Assembly: GCA_030536575.1 (NCBI GenBank)
Contig: JAUNPS010000013.1
Coordinates: forward strand, 46,171-110,170
DNA length: 64,000 bases
DNA from: Eubacteriales bacterium
GTDB taxonomy: Bacteria; Bacillota; Clostridia; Lachnospirales; Lachnospiraceae
Reading direction: 5' to 3'
Part shown: positions 27,031 to 37,170 of the stretch, piece by piece
How positions within the stretch are numbered: position 1 is the stretch's first letter
How the letters are laid out: each line of letters starts with the position of its first letter
Notes under the pieces: generated by a model
The model's input: the letters and a program-made list of their open reading frames with translations, nothing else
What the model was told of the DNA's origin: nothing
Database searches by the model: none
Translations under genes and position numbers: made by a program

Positions 27031-29331
27031 TTAATTCAGCGAAAGTGTAACCTCCCGCCCTTCATAATCAACTTCAACCGTCTTCTCGCTTCCATCCTTC
27101 CGGAAGAATTTCACCAGATAATGCGTCGGATAAGAATACTTTCCTTCCGCCGCCCCGATCACCAGCTCCTTCTTCCCGTCGTCGTACCGCACCGGCACCG
27201 CCGCATATTCCCCATCCTGGTAAGCATAATCTTTCCCATTATCGAAATAGCAGGCAAAGGCCCCGTCGGCCCCCTCATAGACCTCCAGCGTATCCGCCGT
27301 CCCGCTCTTTTCACCAGCCATCGAAAGCGGCAGGATCGCCCCGGCCCGCACGAACACCGGCTGCCAGGAGATCGGCGCATCCACGGTCACATACTGTCCG
27401 CCCTGGAAATACATTTTCGTATTTTCCTGATACCAGTCCGCGCCTTTTGGCAGGTAAACCGTCCAGGTCTGCGGCTTGCCAAGATAGGTATCTTCCGGGC
27501 CGTACTCCATAGCTTCCGTCACCGGGCACACCAGGTAGGACGGGCCGTACAGGAATTCCCCGGACAGCTCTTTGACATTGGCATCCGCCGCGAAATCAAA
27601 CATCAAGCTTCGCAGGATCGTATAGTCCTCCGTCTCCACTTTCCGCGCAAGAGAATAGGTATAAGGCAACATTTGATAACGCTTCTGGATATAATTTACA
27701 ATGGTATCGTAGTAGACCGTGCCTTTTTCTCCGAAATTCCACGGCTCCCTGGGCGTGTCCGTCCCATGCGAACGCATTACAGGCAGATACGTTCCAAACT
27801 GCAGCCACCGGGTATACAGCTCCCGGTATCCCTGATCCGCCGTGCCCCGCTCAAACAGCCCGCGCCAGAACCAGGGCGACTCGGCATTCGGATTCCCGCT
27901 CATTCTCCGGTATCCTTGCGTATGCCCCGTAAAGAACGCGCCAATGTCCAGCGTCCAGTACGGAATGCCCGCCATGCACATGCTCTGCCCTTCCGCTACC
28001 TGCTGCCGGAAAACCTCCCAGGTCGCCATAATATCCCCCGACCACAGAACCACGCCGTACTGCTGGATGGAAAGGGAGCCCGACCGGGTCAGGTTCACGA
28101 CCCGCTTTTCCCTGCTCGCCGCAGTCTGATTCTCATAAATGCCTTTCGCATGGGCCAGCGCATAGTTATTCGCTATCCGCGCGTCAAAATACCGGGTCAG
28201 GTTCTCTTTCGCCAGTTCGTACCGGTCTTCCTCGGCCCGCTTTTCCAGCCCGTTCCAGTCCGGCGTGAAGGGTTCCGTGGAATCACACCACCAGGCGTCG
28301 CAGCCGCCGGCTACAAGTTCCCGTTCACATTGCTTCCAGTACAGATCGCGTCCCTTCTCATTAAACGCATCATAAGTCGAAAGATTCGCCAGAAGCGTAC
28401 CCGCTTCCATCATCTCCTGATTATTTTCACAGCCTTTATTCATATTCGGCCAAATCGAGATCATAAACGCAATGTCCTCCGCATGGAGGGCGTCGGTCAT
28501 GCCCTTCAGATCCGGGAACCGCTCTTTATCCACGATCTTATTTCCCCACTTGCCGGACTCCCAGGACTGCCAGTCCAGCACCAGGCAGGAAACCGGAATC
28601 TCCCGCTTTTGAAACTCTCCGGCCGTCTGTAAGATATCCTCCTGGGATACATAGCGCTCCTTGGACTGCACATAGCCGAAGGCCCATCTGGGAAGCATCA
28701 CCGCTTTTCCGGTCAATGTCCGGATTCCGTGGATCAGCTCGTCAAAATTCGCGCCCGTGATCAGGTAATACGCAATCTGATCCACCGCGTCAAACGTCAC
28801 CGTCATCCGGTTGTCTTTTTCCTCGTAAGTCATCAGACAGCCCGCGTCAAACAGGATGGCATACCCTTTTGAGGACAACAGAACCGGCATCGGGATTTTC
28901 ATATTGTTCTGATACAGGTATTCTTTCACATTCCGGTAATTGAATACCCCGTTTTCCTGCTGTCCAAGGCCGTAAATGGCTTCGTCACTGGTGATTTCGA
29001 AAGTAATCGCTGCGGAAAATGCCTCCCCTGTTTTGACCGTAGACGCATTCTCCACAAAGGAACGCTCGCCGTCAATGGTCTTCCGGGTGACAATCTTCGC
29101 TTTTCCGCCCTCAATCTCATATTTAAAAATCTCTCTGGTTTCGAACGCATAGCCAACTTGGCTCAGCAGTTCCTTCCCATCCTTTTCGAAGGTCAGGCGC
29201 TCCGTCTCCTGACCTTGTATACAAAGTACTTCCGGATACGTTTCTTTGTTCACAATGCACATGCCGGGTTCTCTCTTCACACCGTCCGGCGTGCAGACCA
29301 CCCGCGTGATAAATCCTGCTTCTCTTCTCAT
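27031..29331 (-). CDS. Alpha-xylosidase/alpha-glucosidase, GH31 (YicI-like), 766 aa
   Basis: An N-terminal beta-sandwich (to about residue 215) precedes the barrel. Family 31 landmarks: AIYGLGQQENG, VSCLVLDWQSWE, WPNMNKGCENNQEM, the nucleophile Asp in AWWCDSTEPFTPDW, and the acid/base Asp in VLWSGDIMATWEVFRQQV. The WWCDSTEP form is closest to alpha-xylosidases, which remove xylose from xyloglucan oligosaccharides; alpha-glucosidase activity cannot be excluded. No signal peptide. It is the last gene of the minus-strand operon and overlaps the GH42 gene by four bases (ATGA). Confidence 0.88.
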   Translation of the reverse strand: MRREAGFITRVVCTPDGVKREPGMCIVNKETYPEVLCIQGQETERLTFEKDGKELLSQVGYAFETREIFKYEIEGGKAKIVTRKTIDGERSFVENASTVKTGEAFSAAITFEITSDEAIYGLGQQENGVFNYRNVKEYLYQNNMKIPMPVLLSSKGYAILFDAGCLMTYEEKDNRMTVTFDAVDQIAYYLITGANFDELIHGIRTLTGKAVMLPRWAFGYVQSKERYVSQEDILQTAGEFQKREIPVSCLVLDWQSWESGKWGNKIVDKERFPDLKGMTDALHAEDIAFMISIWPNMNKGCENNQEMMEAGTLLANLSTYDAFNEKGRDLYWKQCERELVAGGCDAWWCDSTEPFTPDWNGLEKRAEEDRYELAKENLTRYFDARIANNYALAHAKGIYENQTAASREKRVVNLTRSGSLSIQQYGVVLWSGDIMATWEVFRQQVAEGQSMCMAGIPYWTLDIGAFFTGHTQGYRRMSGNPNAESPWFWRGLFERGTADQGYRELYTRWLQFGTYLPVMRSHGTDTPREPWNFGEKGTVYYDTIVNYIQKRYQMLPYTYSLARKVETEDYTILRSLMFDFAADANVKELSGEFLYGPSYLVCPVTEAMEYGPEDTYLGKPQTWTVYLPKGADWYQENTKMYFQGGQYVTVDAPISWQPVFVRAGAILPLSMAGEKSGTADTLEVYEGADGAFACYFDNGKDYAYQDGEYAAVPVRYDDGKKELVIGAAEGKYSYPTHYLVKFFRKDGSEKTVEVDYEGREVTLSLN

Positions 29332-31346
29332 GATGTCCTCCGCAATACTGCAAAACCATTCCGCTTCATCGGAATTTCTTTTTCATAAACACACCCTGTC
29401 AGATAGTCGTACATGGGCGCTTCCGTCCTCACAACCGTATCCTCAGCCGTGAAATTGAATACAAAATAATACTCTTCGCCTTCCAGCACCCGACGCACCA
29501 CTTCCAGACGGCTTCCGGCCTTCACCGCATTTTTCCGGATTCCGCTCTTTTGGCACAGATAACGCAGCAGCGCTCCCATTGCTTCCTCTTCCAGGTCGGT
29601 TCCCAGGTAGCAGGCCGTTCCTTTTTCGTAATGATTTTCGCTGATGATCATGGAATCCTTTTTGTAATCCGTCACATAGGTTCCAAGAGCCTTCGCCGTC
29701 CCGCCAAGCAGGTCGCACCACATGCCGTCGGCGCTTAAGAACTCTTCGCCGTCCAGATTTAAGCGGATCTGATTGCGGTTCTGCGCGAAAATCGGTTCCA
29801 CCTCTTCGACCGTGACGCCGAAGACGTCGGTCAGTCCGGCCGGGAGCGTGTCGGTATAACCCACATTGTCCCCGTTTTTCACGGAGGTCAGGAAGGTCGC
29901 CAGGAGGGTGCCGCCCTCTGCCACGAAATTCCGGAATTTTTCCCGTTTGCTCTCCTCCAGGACAAAGGCGGAGGGGAGCACCAGGACTTTATATTTCGAG
30001 AAATCGGCGTCGTAACCGATCACGTCGGCATTGTAACCCTGTTCTTCCAAAATCCGGTACAGCCTGCCCGCATAGTCCAGATATTTGAAATCCGGGTCGT
30101 TCACCGGTTTGATGCGGAGGGCCCAGTGCACTGCATAGTCCACGCAGATGGCCACCTGATTGTCAAATCCGGCCTTCTCAAGGGGTTCCAATTTCTTTAA
30201 CAGGGCCGCGGTGTCTTTCATTTCATAATATCTGCGCCGCGGTACGCCGTCCATATCCACGATGGCATAGTTTAACTGCTCGGCCCCGAAGGGGAATGTC
30301 CGGAACTGGAAATGCAGCATCATCTCCGCGCCGTGGGCCAGAGACTGGACGACTGCCTGCTGCAATGCCCCCGGATTTGGCTGCACGCGTCCCGTCCCGC
30401 CGAACTTGTGGCCGCCGCCGGACATGAATTCCATCACCCAGAAGGGCGCGCCCTCTTTGATTCCGCGGGCGAACGCATACGGGAAGGAATCCACGCATGC
30501 GTCCCGCAGTCCCGGATAGAAATCGAATCCGTAGCAGTCCAGATCTTTCGTGCTCTCGTAATAATCAATGCTGTTGGTGGCCAGGCCTGTGCCGTTCGTG
30601 GTCACGGGCTGGTCGGTGCAGCGGTGCAGGATTTCTTCCTGAATTTTCTGATATTCAATCTGGGACTCGCTGGCGAAGCGCTCGAATTCCATCCGCAGGG
30701 TCGGGTTCTCGAAGTACACCGGGAGGGCCTGGACGGCGCTCACCTCGATGGTGTTTACCGGAATGCGGATCTGGTCGAAGCTTTCGTAGTCCTGGCCCCA
30801 GAAGATGTTGCCGCTGCGGCGGTTGTAGGCTTCGATGGTGCCGTATTTTTTCTGAAGCCATTTGCCGAATTTTTCCTGGCAGGCCGGACAGTGGCAGCGG
30901 CCGGAGGCTTCCTGGGCAGGCTCGTTGTCGATCTGGAAGCCGGAGACGTAGGGGTTTTTGCCGAAGCGTTTTCCGATCTCTTCGGTGATTTTGGCGGAAT
31001 AGTCCCGGTAAACGGCGTTGTTATAGCAGTAGAAGCGGCGGCCGCCGAAGGGGCGTTTTTCGCCGCGGTTGTCGACGTAGAGGACTTCCGGGTGCCTGTA
31101 GACCAGCCAGGAGGGCGGGCAGGCTGTGGGGGTGCAGAGAATGCTTTTGATGCCGGCCTGGCCGAGGCGGTTGACGGCGTATTCGAGCCAGGCGAAGTCG
31201 TAGACGCCTTCCTGGGGTTCCATGCGGCACCAGGCGAATTCGCCCATGCGGACGGTGTTGATGCCGGAGTTGATTAAAAGTTCCAGATCGTGTTCTAGGT
31301 CTTCCGGAGTTTTGTGCTCCGGGTAATAAGCGACTCCATAGCGCAT
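29328..31346 (-). CDS. Beta-galactosidase, GH42, 672 aa
   Basis: A complete family 42 enzyme: RYGVAYYPEHKTPEDLEHDL start, acid/base Glu142 in GFQIDNEPAQEA, nucleophile Glu306 in PFWVMEFMSGGG, and the zinc cluster cysteines (Cys107 in RFYCYNN and the CHCPAC group at 151-156). The trimerisation domain and C-terminal beta-sandwich follow. It would remove terminal galactose from imported oligosaccharides in the cytoplasm. Flanked by GH29 (eight bases upstream) and GH31 (four-base overlap), so translation of the three is coupled. A GGAAGGAG ribosome binding site is present. Confidence 0.95.
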   Translation of the reverse strand: MRYGVAYYPEHKTPEDLEHDLELLINSGINTVRMGEFAWCRMEPQEGVYDFAWLEYAVNRLGQAGIKSILCTPTACPPSWLVYRHPEVLYVDNRGEKRPFGGRRFYCYNNAVYRDYSAKITEEIGKRFGKNPYVSGFQIDNEPAQEASGRCHCPACQEKFGKWLQKKYGTIEAYNRRSGNIFWGQDYESFDQIRIPVNTIEVSAVQALPVYFENPTLRMEFERFASESQIEYQKIQEEILHRCTDQPVTTNGTGLATNSIDYYESTKDLDCYGFDFYPGLRDACVDSFPYAFARGIKEGAPFWVMEFMSGGGHKFGGTGRVQPNPGALQQAVVQSLAHGAEMMLHFQFRTFPFGAEQLNYAIVDMDGVPRRRYYEMKDTAALLKKLEPLEKAGFDNQVAICVDYAVHWALRIKPVNDPDFKYLDYAGRLYRILEEQGYNADVIGYDADFSKYKVLVLPSAFVLEESKREKFRNFVAEGGTLLATFLTSVKNGDNVGYTDTLPAGLTDVFGVTVEEVEPIFAQNRNQIRLNLDGEEFLSADGMWCDLLGGTAKALGTYVTDYKKDSMIISENHYEKGTACYLGTDLEEEAMGALLRYLCQKSGIRKNAVKAGSRLEVVRRVLEGEEYYFVFNFTAEDTVVRTEAPMYDYLTGCVYEKEIPMKRNGFAVLRRTS

Positions 31347-31353
31347 AAATAGA

Positions 31354-32700
31354 TTACTCCTTCCCTGTAAAATAAACCTCCGCCGCCTGGCTCTTTTCCA
31401 CCTCCCGATCCAGCGTCACCACCAGGATCGTATCCGGCGCCTTCCCATCGAACCCTTCCAGATTCACCGAAAAACCCTCCTCCGTCTGCACAAACGGAAC
31501 CGGCTCCCCGTGGAACGCCGTCACATTCTGTATTCTGTATCCAGTAAGCGGAATCTGCTGTCCGGAGCATTCCTTCACATCCAGCACATGCAGATAAATC
31601 TTATTCTCTTTCGAGGTGGTTCCGTATACATTGTCCACAGGCTCGATGGGGCCGCCTCTGGTGCCGTAAACCGCCTCACCGTACTCGGCAAGCCACGCGC
31701 CAATCTCCCGCATCCGGTTCTTCACCTCATCCGACAGCTTCCCATTCCGGTCCGGCCCCACATTCACCAGCCAGTTCCCATCCCGGCAGACCACATTCAC
31801 CATCATCCGGATCAGCCAGTCAAAATCCGACACCGGGTCGTCCGCCATCCATCCCCAGGAGCATCCGCTGCACACGCACATATTCTTCTCCCAGGGCACC
31901 GGCAGAATCTTCCCGGTAATCTCATGGGAACCTTCGTCACAGTAAAAGTCCCCTTCATAGCCCGAACGGGGATTCAGAAGCGTCTTCGGGTTATAGCTGC
32001 GCACAATCTTATTTAACTTCACCGGCTCCCAGAACCAGGCGCTGGACGTATCGCTTCCCTTATGGGCCAGCCACCCGCCGTCATACCACAGAATGTCGAT
32101 GGGGCCGTATTTGCTGCAAAGCTCTTCCACCTGTCCATAACACTGATCCTTCATCAGCTTCGCATTGTCCGGAAGCCCTTCCGGGTCAAAATATCCCGGA
32201 AAACGCCAGTCCATGGGCGAATAGTAAAGCCCTACTTTCATCCCCGCCTTTCTGGCCGCTTCCACATATTCCTTCACGAAATCGCGCTTCGCGCCGTGGT
32301 TAAAGCTGTTAAAGCCTTCATAGCTTGCCGGGCTGTCCCACAGGGCAAACCCGTCGTGATGGCGCGTCACCATCACCATATACTTCGCCCCGAAATCCTT
32401 CGCCAGCTCCGTCCATTCCTCCATGGAAAAATCCTGCGGGATGAACTCGTCCGCCAGCGCCTCATACTCCTCCTTGGGAATCTGCTCGTTAAACCTGGCC
32501 CATTCGCCCCTTCCTAAAATCGAATACAGGCCCCAGTGGATAAACATTCCCACCTTAGCATCCCGCCACCATTTCAGATCCTCCGGCGGAAGCTTCAGTT
32601 CCGGGCATTTCACGCCGCCCAGACTCTTTAAGTTAATGCTGCTTTTCAGCATGGATTTCAATTCTGCACCTGTCATTTCTCTTGGTAATTTCGTTGCCAT
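31354..32700 (-). CDS. Alpha-L-fucosidase, GH29, 448 aa
   Basis: Typical GH29 motifs: FIHWGLYSILGRGEW, the substrate-binding RHHDGFALWDSPAS (about residues 113-126), the WGLYS stretch, and the nucleophile Asp207 in IDILWYDGGWL. The C-terminus is a short beta-sandwich. No signal peptide, so it acts on imported fucosylated oligosaccharides. A GGAGGACGATC signal precedes the ATG. It sits between the 905-aa glycosidase-like gene (19 bases) and GH42 (eight bases). Two GH95 fucosidases occur elsewhere in the window, giving cleavage of different fucose linkages. Confidence 0.95.
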   Translation of the reverse strand: MATKLPREMTGAELKSMLKSSINLKSLGGVKCPELKLPPEDLKWWRDAKVGMFIHWGLYSILGRGEWARFNEQIPKEEYEALADEFIPQDFSMEEWTELAKDFGAKYMVMVTRHHDGFALWDSPASYEGFNSFNHGAKRDFVKEYVEAARKAGMKVGLYYSPMDWRFPGYFDPEGLPDNAKLMKDQCYGQVEELCSKYGPIDILWYDGGWLAHKGSDTSSAWFWEPVKLNKIVRSYNPKTLLNPRSGYEGDFYCDEGSHEITGKILPVPWEKNMCVCSGCSWGWMADDPVSDFDWLIRMMVNVVCRDGNWLVNVGPDRNGKLSDEVKNRMREIGAWLAEYGEAVYGTRGGPIEPVDNVYGTTSKENKIYLHVLDVKECSGQQIPLTGYRIQNVTAFHGEPVPFVQTEEGFSVNLEGFDGKAPDTILVVTLDREVEKSQAAEVYFTGKE

Positions 32701-32718
32701 GATCGTCCTCCTCGCTCG

Positions 32719-35436
32719 TTATTCCTCGTACAGCCAGTCCAGCGTTTCCAGTCCCTCGCCGCCCAGGTTCGCATTTCTGGGCTTCAATTCCGTCTCTGCG
32801 CTCACCACTCCGGCAATCAGAAACGCCCCTGTACCAAAATAAATTTCATGGGTTCCCTTTTCATAACGGTATGCATGGATGTTCACCGGCGGGCAGCTCT
32901 CCGCTTTGATCGCATTGGCATAAACCACTGTCAGCCCTCCCCGGTCGTCCGCGTGGGTATTCGTCTCCAGATCCGGAAGCTGGAGCCACTCTACACCCTT
33001 CGCGTTCATGTAGCCGACCAGCACATAGGAATCCTGGGGCAATGTGATTTTTACCGTTACCCCTTCTTCAATGGCCGCCCCAAGTCCCATCCGCACCGCT
33101 TTCAGTTTCGAAAGCTCCGGCGCCAGATTGAGCACCTTGCAGGAGCAGTCCGAGAAGACGCTTTTGCCTTTCGCCAGTTCATACGTCTCGCAGCTCTTGT
33201 CGCCCAACAGCTCATATTCCGCCGGAATCAGCGGTTCCGCCGTCACATCCGCCGTATGGTCCGTGGGTAAGATTCCCTGTTTCAGCTCCTCCAGATGTTT
33301 CCGGAAATTCTGGTATTCTTTTTCGTATTCCGGCAGGCAGGCTGTCCAGTGGCCGTAAGTCTCCCCGTTCGGGAACGGAATTTTCCGCTGAGGCGTCTGC
33401 ATGCTGTTCGCGTAAAGGTACGTTTCTTCGGTCAATGCTGCCAGCTTCCGGTATTCTTCCAGCCCCTCGGCCATCAGCCCTTCCGCTTTTTCCAGATGGG
33501 AAAGCTCGCCCCGGCATTTTTCATCCATCGTATACTTATAGTACAGGATTTCCATGGCCGCTTCAATCTTTTTTCCATAATTTTCCGTCATATGGTAAAT
33601 GGCCTGGGCGTCTGTATACAGACGAAGAAGCTCCGGATTTTTCCGACCTTCCTCACCCATCACCTCCCCGACAAGCTCCAGGGCTTTTCCGGCATGGCTC
33701 CTCACTTCTTCCACACAGTCGTAGGGCGTCTCGCCAATGTGGGCTTCTCCGGCCAATTCCTTCCTTATATAATCATCCGGCTGTTCGCCTTTTCTGGCAA
33801 CCGAATTCCACAATTCTTTGTTTGGCCGGAACCGGGTCACATTCGTAAACTGGCTCATGCTCATGCCAAGGCTCATGGTCTGCCGGTTTCCTTCGGTGAT
33901 ACCCACACGGCCCAGAATCTTCGGTGCACATTGCGCGGCATGTTCTTCGGCGTCCAAAAGCTTCGCGGCTGATTCCAGGCTGATTTGATAATGTTTGGCG
34001 AATACATGAATCCAATGTTCCCGTTCCGTCTTCTCCTCCCTGTCGGGATTCCACGCGTAGCGGAACCAGGCCGCGAACCAGATATAGTCCCGATCCATCT
34101 GCAAAAGCCTGGGCGATACCTTGTCCGGCGTGTAGGGCCAATCCCAATAAAACAGCGGGTACAGATGCAGGCCATTGCAGCCCAGACGGTTCTGTCCGGC
34201 CTGAACGCATTTCTGGATAAAAAGCGGCGCATTGAACTGGAACGGCTCCAGATCCGCCAGAATGTGGATGTTCATGATATGCGTTGTCCCCATATCCGCC
34301 AGCGCCCGGTGAGTGTCCTGCCATTTTCCTCTGGGATAATAGGTGGTCAGGCTCTCCCCGTTATATTTCCACATGGTATACAGGTTCGAATAAATCTTTT
34401 TCGCCTCGGTCATAGCGCCAATCGGGTCGCAGTCGTGGCCCCGCAGGATGATCGGCGGCTCCTCGGTCAGGTGCGCTTCCGAAATCCCCTCTTTCACCGC
34501 CGGAATGATCGTCTGGATAAACCAGTCCGTTTTATTCTGGGTGCCGCGCAGGGCTTCTCCCAGACACACCATCAAACCGATATGAGGGAATGATTTGATG
34601 AATTCTTTGATGGATTTCCGGGTGTAATCCGCCACCAGCGGATCGATTTTACTCTGAAGAAGCTCCAGCCCGTGGGCCTCTGCAAACGGAAGCGGGATAT
34701 GGATGTTATAAAATTTCAGCACCACCCAGATGCCGCGCTTGTCGCTCTCCGCGGTGAGCCAGCCAAAAAGCTCCTGATTTTTCTGGAATTCTTCTTCGGT
34801 CACTTCCAGCGCTTCAGGGGAATCGGGCACCTTCACCAGGGAGGAGAAGGGGTGTCCGCTCCAGATGTACAGGACATTGCAGCGCATATCCAGCAGCATA
34901 TCCAGGAATTTCAGCCACATTTCTTTATCGTAAAACCATGGAAAACGGCTGGGCGTAATGGGATATTCATAGGTAAGCCGGGGCGCTTCCACCTTCGTCT
35001 TCTGAAGGCCCACGGCCGGGCCGCGCAGCTTGAACACCGGCGCGTCCCCGAAGGTGATCTCCTCCGGAAGTTCGCCGCTTTCGCGCACCCTGTCCGCCAG
35101 CTCCATACAGCCGTACAAGGCTCCCGTATCGCTTCCGCCGCAGACAACGGTCAGCTTCCCTGGGCAGGACTCTAAGTAAAAGCCCTCTCCCTGCGGCGCT
35201 TTCGTGTGATAGAGCAGCACTTCCTGCTCTTCCAGCCAGGAGAGGAAGGAATCCTCCCCGCGGACGCCAACGTAGATCTTCTTTCCCGGAATCAGGCGGT
35301 ATTCGGCGGCTTCTTTGCTCCACGCTTCGGTGTGCGCGTCATAGCCGGCATTGGCCAGCGCCTGTTCCAGTTTCCGGATTCCAAACTGTATCCGGTCATT
35401 TTCTGTCTGCATTGTTAAAATCGTGATTTTTTCCAT
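32719..35436 (-). CDS. Large glycosidase-like protein, family not resolved, 905 aa
   Basis: Residues 1-125 resemble the GH20/GH67-type N-terminal alpha/beta domain, ending with CGGSDTGALYGCMELADRV, the hallmark before the barrel in those families. A barrel-like region follows (about 130-480): WLKFLDMLLDMRCNVLYIWS, GLMVCLGEALRGTQNK with a candidate catalytic Glu, and PPIILRGHDCDP. The region 520-700 is helical, and the last 200 residues look like a beta-sandwich. This layout recalls GH67/GH115 glucuronidases, but I cannot assign a family. No signal peptide. It is the first glycosidase gene after the transporter genes, following a terminator. Confidence 0.6.
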   Translation of the reverse strand: MEKITILTMQTENDRIQFGIRKLEQALANAGYDAHTEAWSKEAAEYRLIPGKKIYVGVRGEDSFLSWLEEQEVLLYHTKAPQGEGFYLESCPGKLTVVCGGSDTGALYGCMELADRVRESGELPEEITFGDAPVFKLRGPAVGLQKTKVEAPRLTYEYPITPSRFPWFYDKEMWLKFLDMLLDMRCNVLYIWSGHPFSSLVKVPDSPEALEVTEEEFQKNQELFGWLTAESDKRGIWVVLKFYNIHIPLPFAEAHGLELLQSKIDPLVADYTRKSIKEFIKSFPHIGLMVCLGEALRGTQNKTDWFIQTIIPAVKEGISEAHLTEEPPIILRGHDCDPIGAMTEAKKIYSNLYTMWKYNGESLTTYYPRGKWQDTHRALADMGTTHIMNIHILADLEPFQFNAPLFIQKCVQAGQNRLGCNGLHLYPLFYWDWPYTPDKVSPRLLQMDRDYIWFAAWFRYAWNPDREEKTEREHWIHVFAKHYQISLESAAKLLDAEEHAAQCAPKILGRVGITEGNRQTMSLGMSMSQFTNVTRFRPNKELWNSVARKGEQPDDYIRKELAGEAHIGETPYDCVEEVRSHAGKALELVGEVMGEEGRKNPELLRLYTDAQAIYHMTENYGKKIEAAMEILYYKYTMDEKCRGELSHLEKAEGLMAEGLEEYRKLAALTEETYLYANSMQTPQRKIPFPNGETYGHWTACLPEYEKEYQNFRKHLEELKQGILPTDHTADVTAEPLIPAEYELLGDKSCETYELAKGKSVFSDCSCKVLNLAPELSKLKAVRMGLGAAIEEGVTVKITLPQDSYVLVGYMNAKGVEWLQLPDLETNTHADDRGGLTVVYANAIKAESCPPVNIHAYRYEKGTHEIYFGTGAFLIAGVVSAETELKPRNANLGGEGLETLDWLYEE

Positions 35437-35465
35437 AATGTCCTCCGATATCTGTCGTCTTGCAA

Positions 35466-35518
35466 AAAAACGGCCCTTTCCGCTACAACACGTTTGAATG
35501 AGTTGTCAGAAAGGGCCT
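35466..35518 (-). terminator. Terminator between binding protein and glycosidase genes
   Basis: On the minus strand GGCCCTTTC (35509-35517 strand-reversed) pairs with GAAAGGGCC, extended by an inner ACAAC/GTTGT pairing, and a T7 run follows. It lies after the solute-binding gene and before the glycosidase genes, so partial read-through would make much more transporter than enzyme. Confidence 0.8.
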
Positions 35519-35550
35519 TTGTCTCACTTCAGGAGACAGTCATTACCATT

Positions 35551-37143
35551 TTACTGAGCAGATGCTTTGAACTCTTCCTGGATTGCCTTGTAATCAGCGG
35601 AATCTTTGATTCCCTGTACAAATGCCGTCCACTCTGCTTCACCAATCTGGCCCATGACGTACTGTGTGCACATTGCGTTCACATCATCGGAAATGATACT
35701 CCACTGGGTATCATAGGTCGTAGACTGAAGCTTCTGGATCTCCTGCTTTAAGCCTGCTTCTTCCGGATAGGTGTAAATGAATTCTTTGATTTCCTGCACT
35801 TTTTCGATGCTTTCATCCGAAGCACGTTTTGCGCCGTCTCTCATGAATTTATCTTTGATCTGATCCTGGTCGGTTTTCAGGAAAATCTGGTTCCATGCGC
35901 CTACGTAGCCGTCCTGTCTTGCCTGTTTCATTGCGTCGTCGCTGGTGTCTTTCGTACCGTCTTCCAGCAGGGTGTAGTGGATACCTTCTACGCCGTCGGT
36001 CATCATCAGGTTATAACCCGGATAAGCTTCTTCGGTTCCGTTGAAGACTTCCATGATCTTTGCAATCTTTTCTTCGGAGCAGCTTGCGCTGATGGCGATA
36101 CAGGAATCAATGTCCGTGTAGTTCGGGTATACGGAGTAAGCCTCGTCGCCTTCTACCGGCATCAGGCACCATGCTTCCAGGTCGTCAGCCGTGCTTGCGT
36201 CGAAGATCTTGTTGCTGGTCAGGTCTGCGGACTGGTTCCAGTTGTACCAGGTTCCAAGGTAAGCTACGGAATTGCCGCCTTTCCACTTGGAAGTATCGGA
36301 GTTATTCAGTGCGAATTCCGGATCCAGGGCGCCTGCATCATACAGATCTTTCATCCAGTTCAGGAAGTTGATGTATTTGTCATTGAACTGAATATACTGG
36401 TAATCGCCGTTCTCATCCTGGCTCCAGTCTGTCTGTCCGGTAAAGGCTACCGCAAAGGCTTTCGTATGGGAATCCATGAAGTCGTCTCCGTAGAATTCCA
36501 GGCCGTAAACTTTCTGGCCTTCTCCTTCGGTTGCTGCCTGGGACAGGCCGATCAGCCAGTCTTTCAGCTCGTCCATCGTGGTCGGCTCTTCTTCATAGCC
36601 GTATTTCTTCATCAGGTCTCTTCTGACCATGATACCGGAGTTCTGTGCGCTTTCTGCTTTACATCTTGGCAGAATGTAGATGCCGTCGTTGTAAGTTGCC
36701 TGCTCCCAAAAGCTCTCATCCCAGTTTTTCATAACAGCGTTCGTCTCTGCAATGCCGTTTCCGTCTGCAAACAGGTAATCCGTCATGTCAACGAACAGTC
36801 CGGCGTCGATGGCCTGGGCGAAGATCGGGTAATAGTAGCGGCCGTTTCCTTCTTTATTGATCTGGATTACGTCCGGGGTGCTGCCTGCGGCGATCAGGGT
36901 GTTGACTTTCTGGTCGTAGTCCTGATAGTTTACCCATTCAATTTCCAGGTTTACGTCGAACAGGTCTTCCCATGCCCGTTCCATTTCGCTGTCCTGCTGC
37001 GGGCCATACCCCCAGTCAATTCCCATGACGGTGATCGTCATGCGCTCCTCTGCGGCTGCGCCGATTCCCGGTACGGCTGACACGGCCATAGCCGCTGCCA
37101 GTGCGAACGCGCCTGATTTTCTGAACATTTTTTTCATCTTCAT
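35551..37143 (-). CDS. LplA-type sugar ABC transporter binding protein, 530 aa
   Basis: A signal peptide (MKMKKMFRKSGAFALAAAMA to AAA, about residue 31) has no lipobox cysteine, unusual for a Gram-positive binding protein, which normally is a lipoprotein. The mature protein has the extracellular solute-binding type-1 fold with DLFDVNLEIEWVNYQDYDQK, STPDVIQINKEGNGRYY and MKNWDESFWEQA. It belongs with the two permeases transcribed just before it (28 bases). Substrate: probably an oligosaccharide. A GGAGG box precedes the ATG. Confidence 0.9.
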   Translation of the reverse strand: MKMKKMFRKSGAFALAAAMAVSAVPGIGAAAEERMTITVMGIDWGYGPQQDSEMERAWEDLFDVNLEIEWVNYQDYDQKVNTLIAAGSTPDVIQINKEGNGRYYYPIFAQAIDAGLFVDMTDYLFADGNGIAETNAVMKNWDESFWEQATYNDGIYILPRCKAESAQNSGIMVRRDLMKKYGYEEEPTTMDELKDWLIGLSQAATEGEGQKVYGLEFYGDDFMDSHTKAFAVAFTGQTDWSQDENGDYQYIQFNDKYINFLNWMKDLYDAGALDPEFALNNSDTSKWKGGNSVAYLGTWYNWNQSADLTSNKIFDASTADDLEAWCLMPVEGDEAYSVYPNYTDIDSCIAISASCSEEKIAKIMEVFNGTEEAYPGYNLMMTDGVEGIHYTLLEDGTKDTSDDAMKQARQDGYVGAWNQIFLKTDQDQIKDKFMRDGAKRASDESIEKVQEIKEFIYTYPEEAGLKQEIQKLQSTTYDTQWSIISDDVNAMCTQYVMGQIGEAEWTAFVQGIKDSADYKAIQEEFKASAQ

Positions 37144-37170
37144 ATCCTCCTTTTGGTTTTTACGTTTATA

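Noticed and set aside
26938-28632. Plus-strand open frame of 564 codons
   Set aside because: Shadow of GH31 with low-complexity composition, overlapping the kinase end and a terminator.
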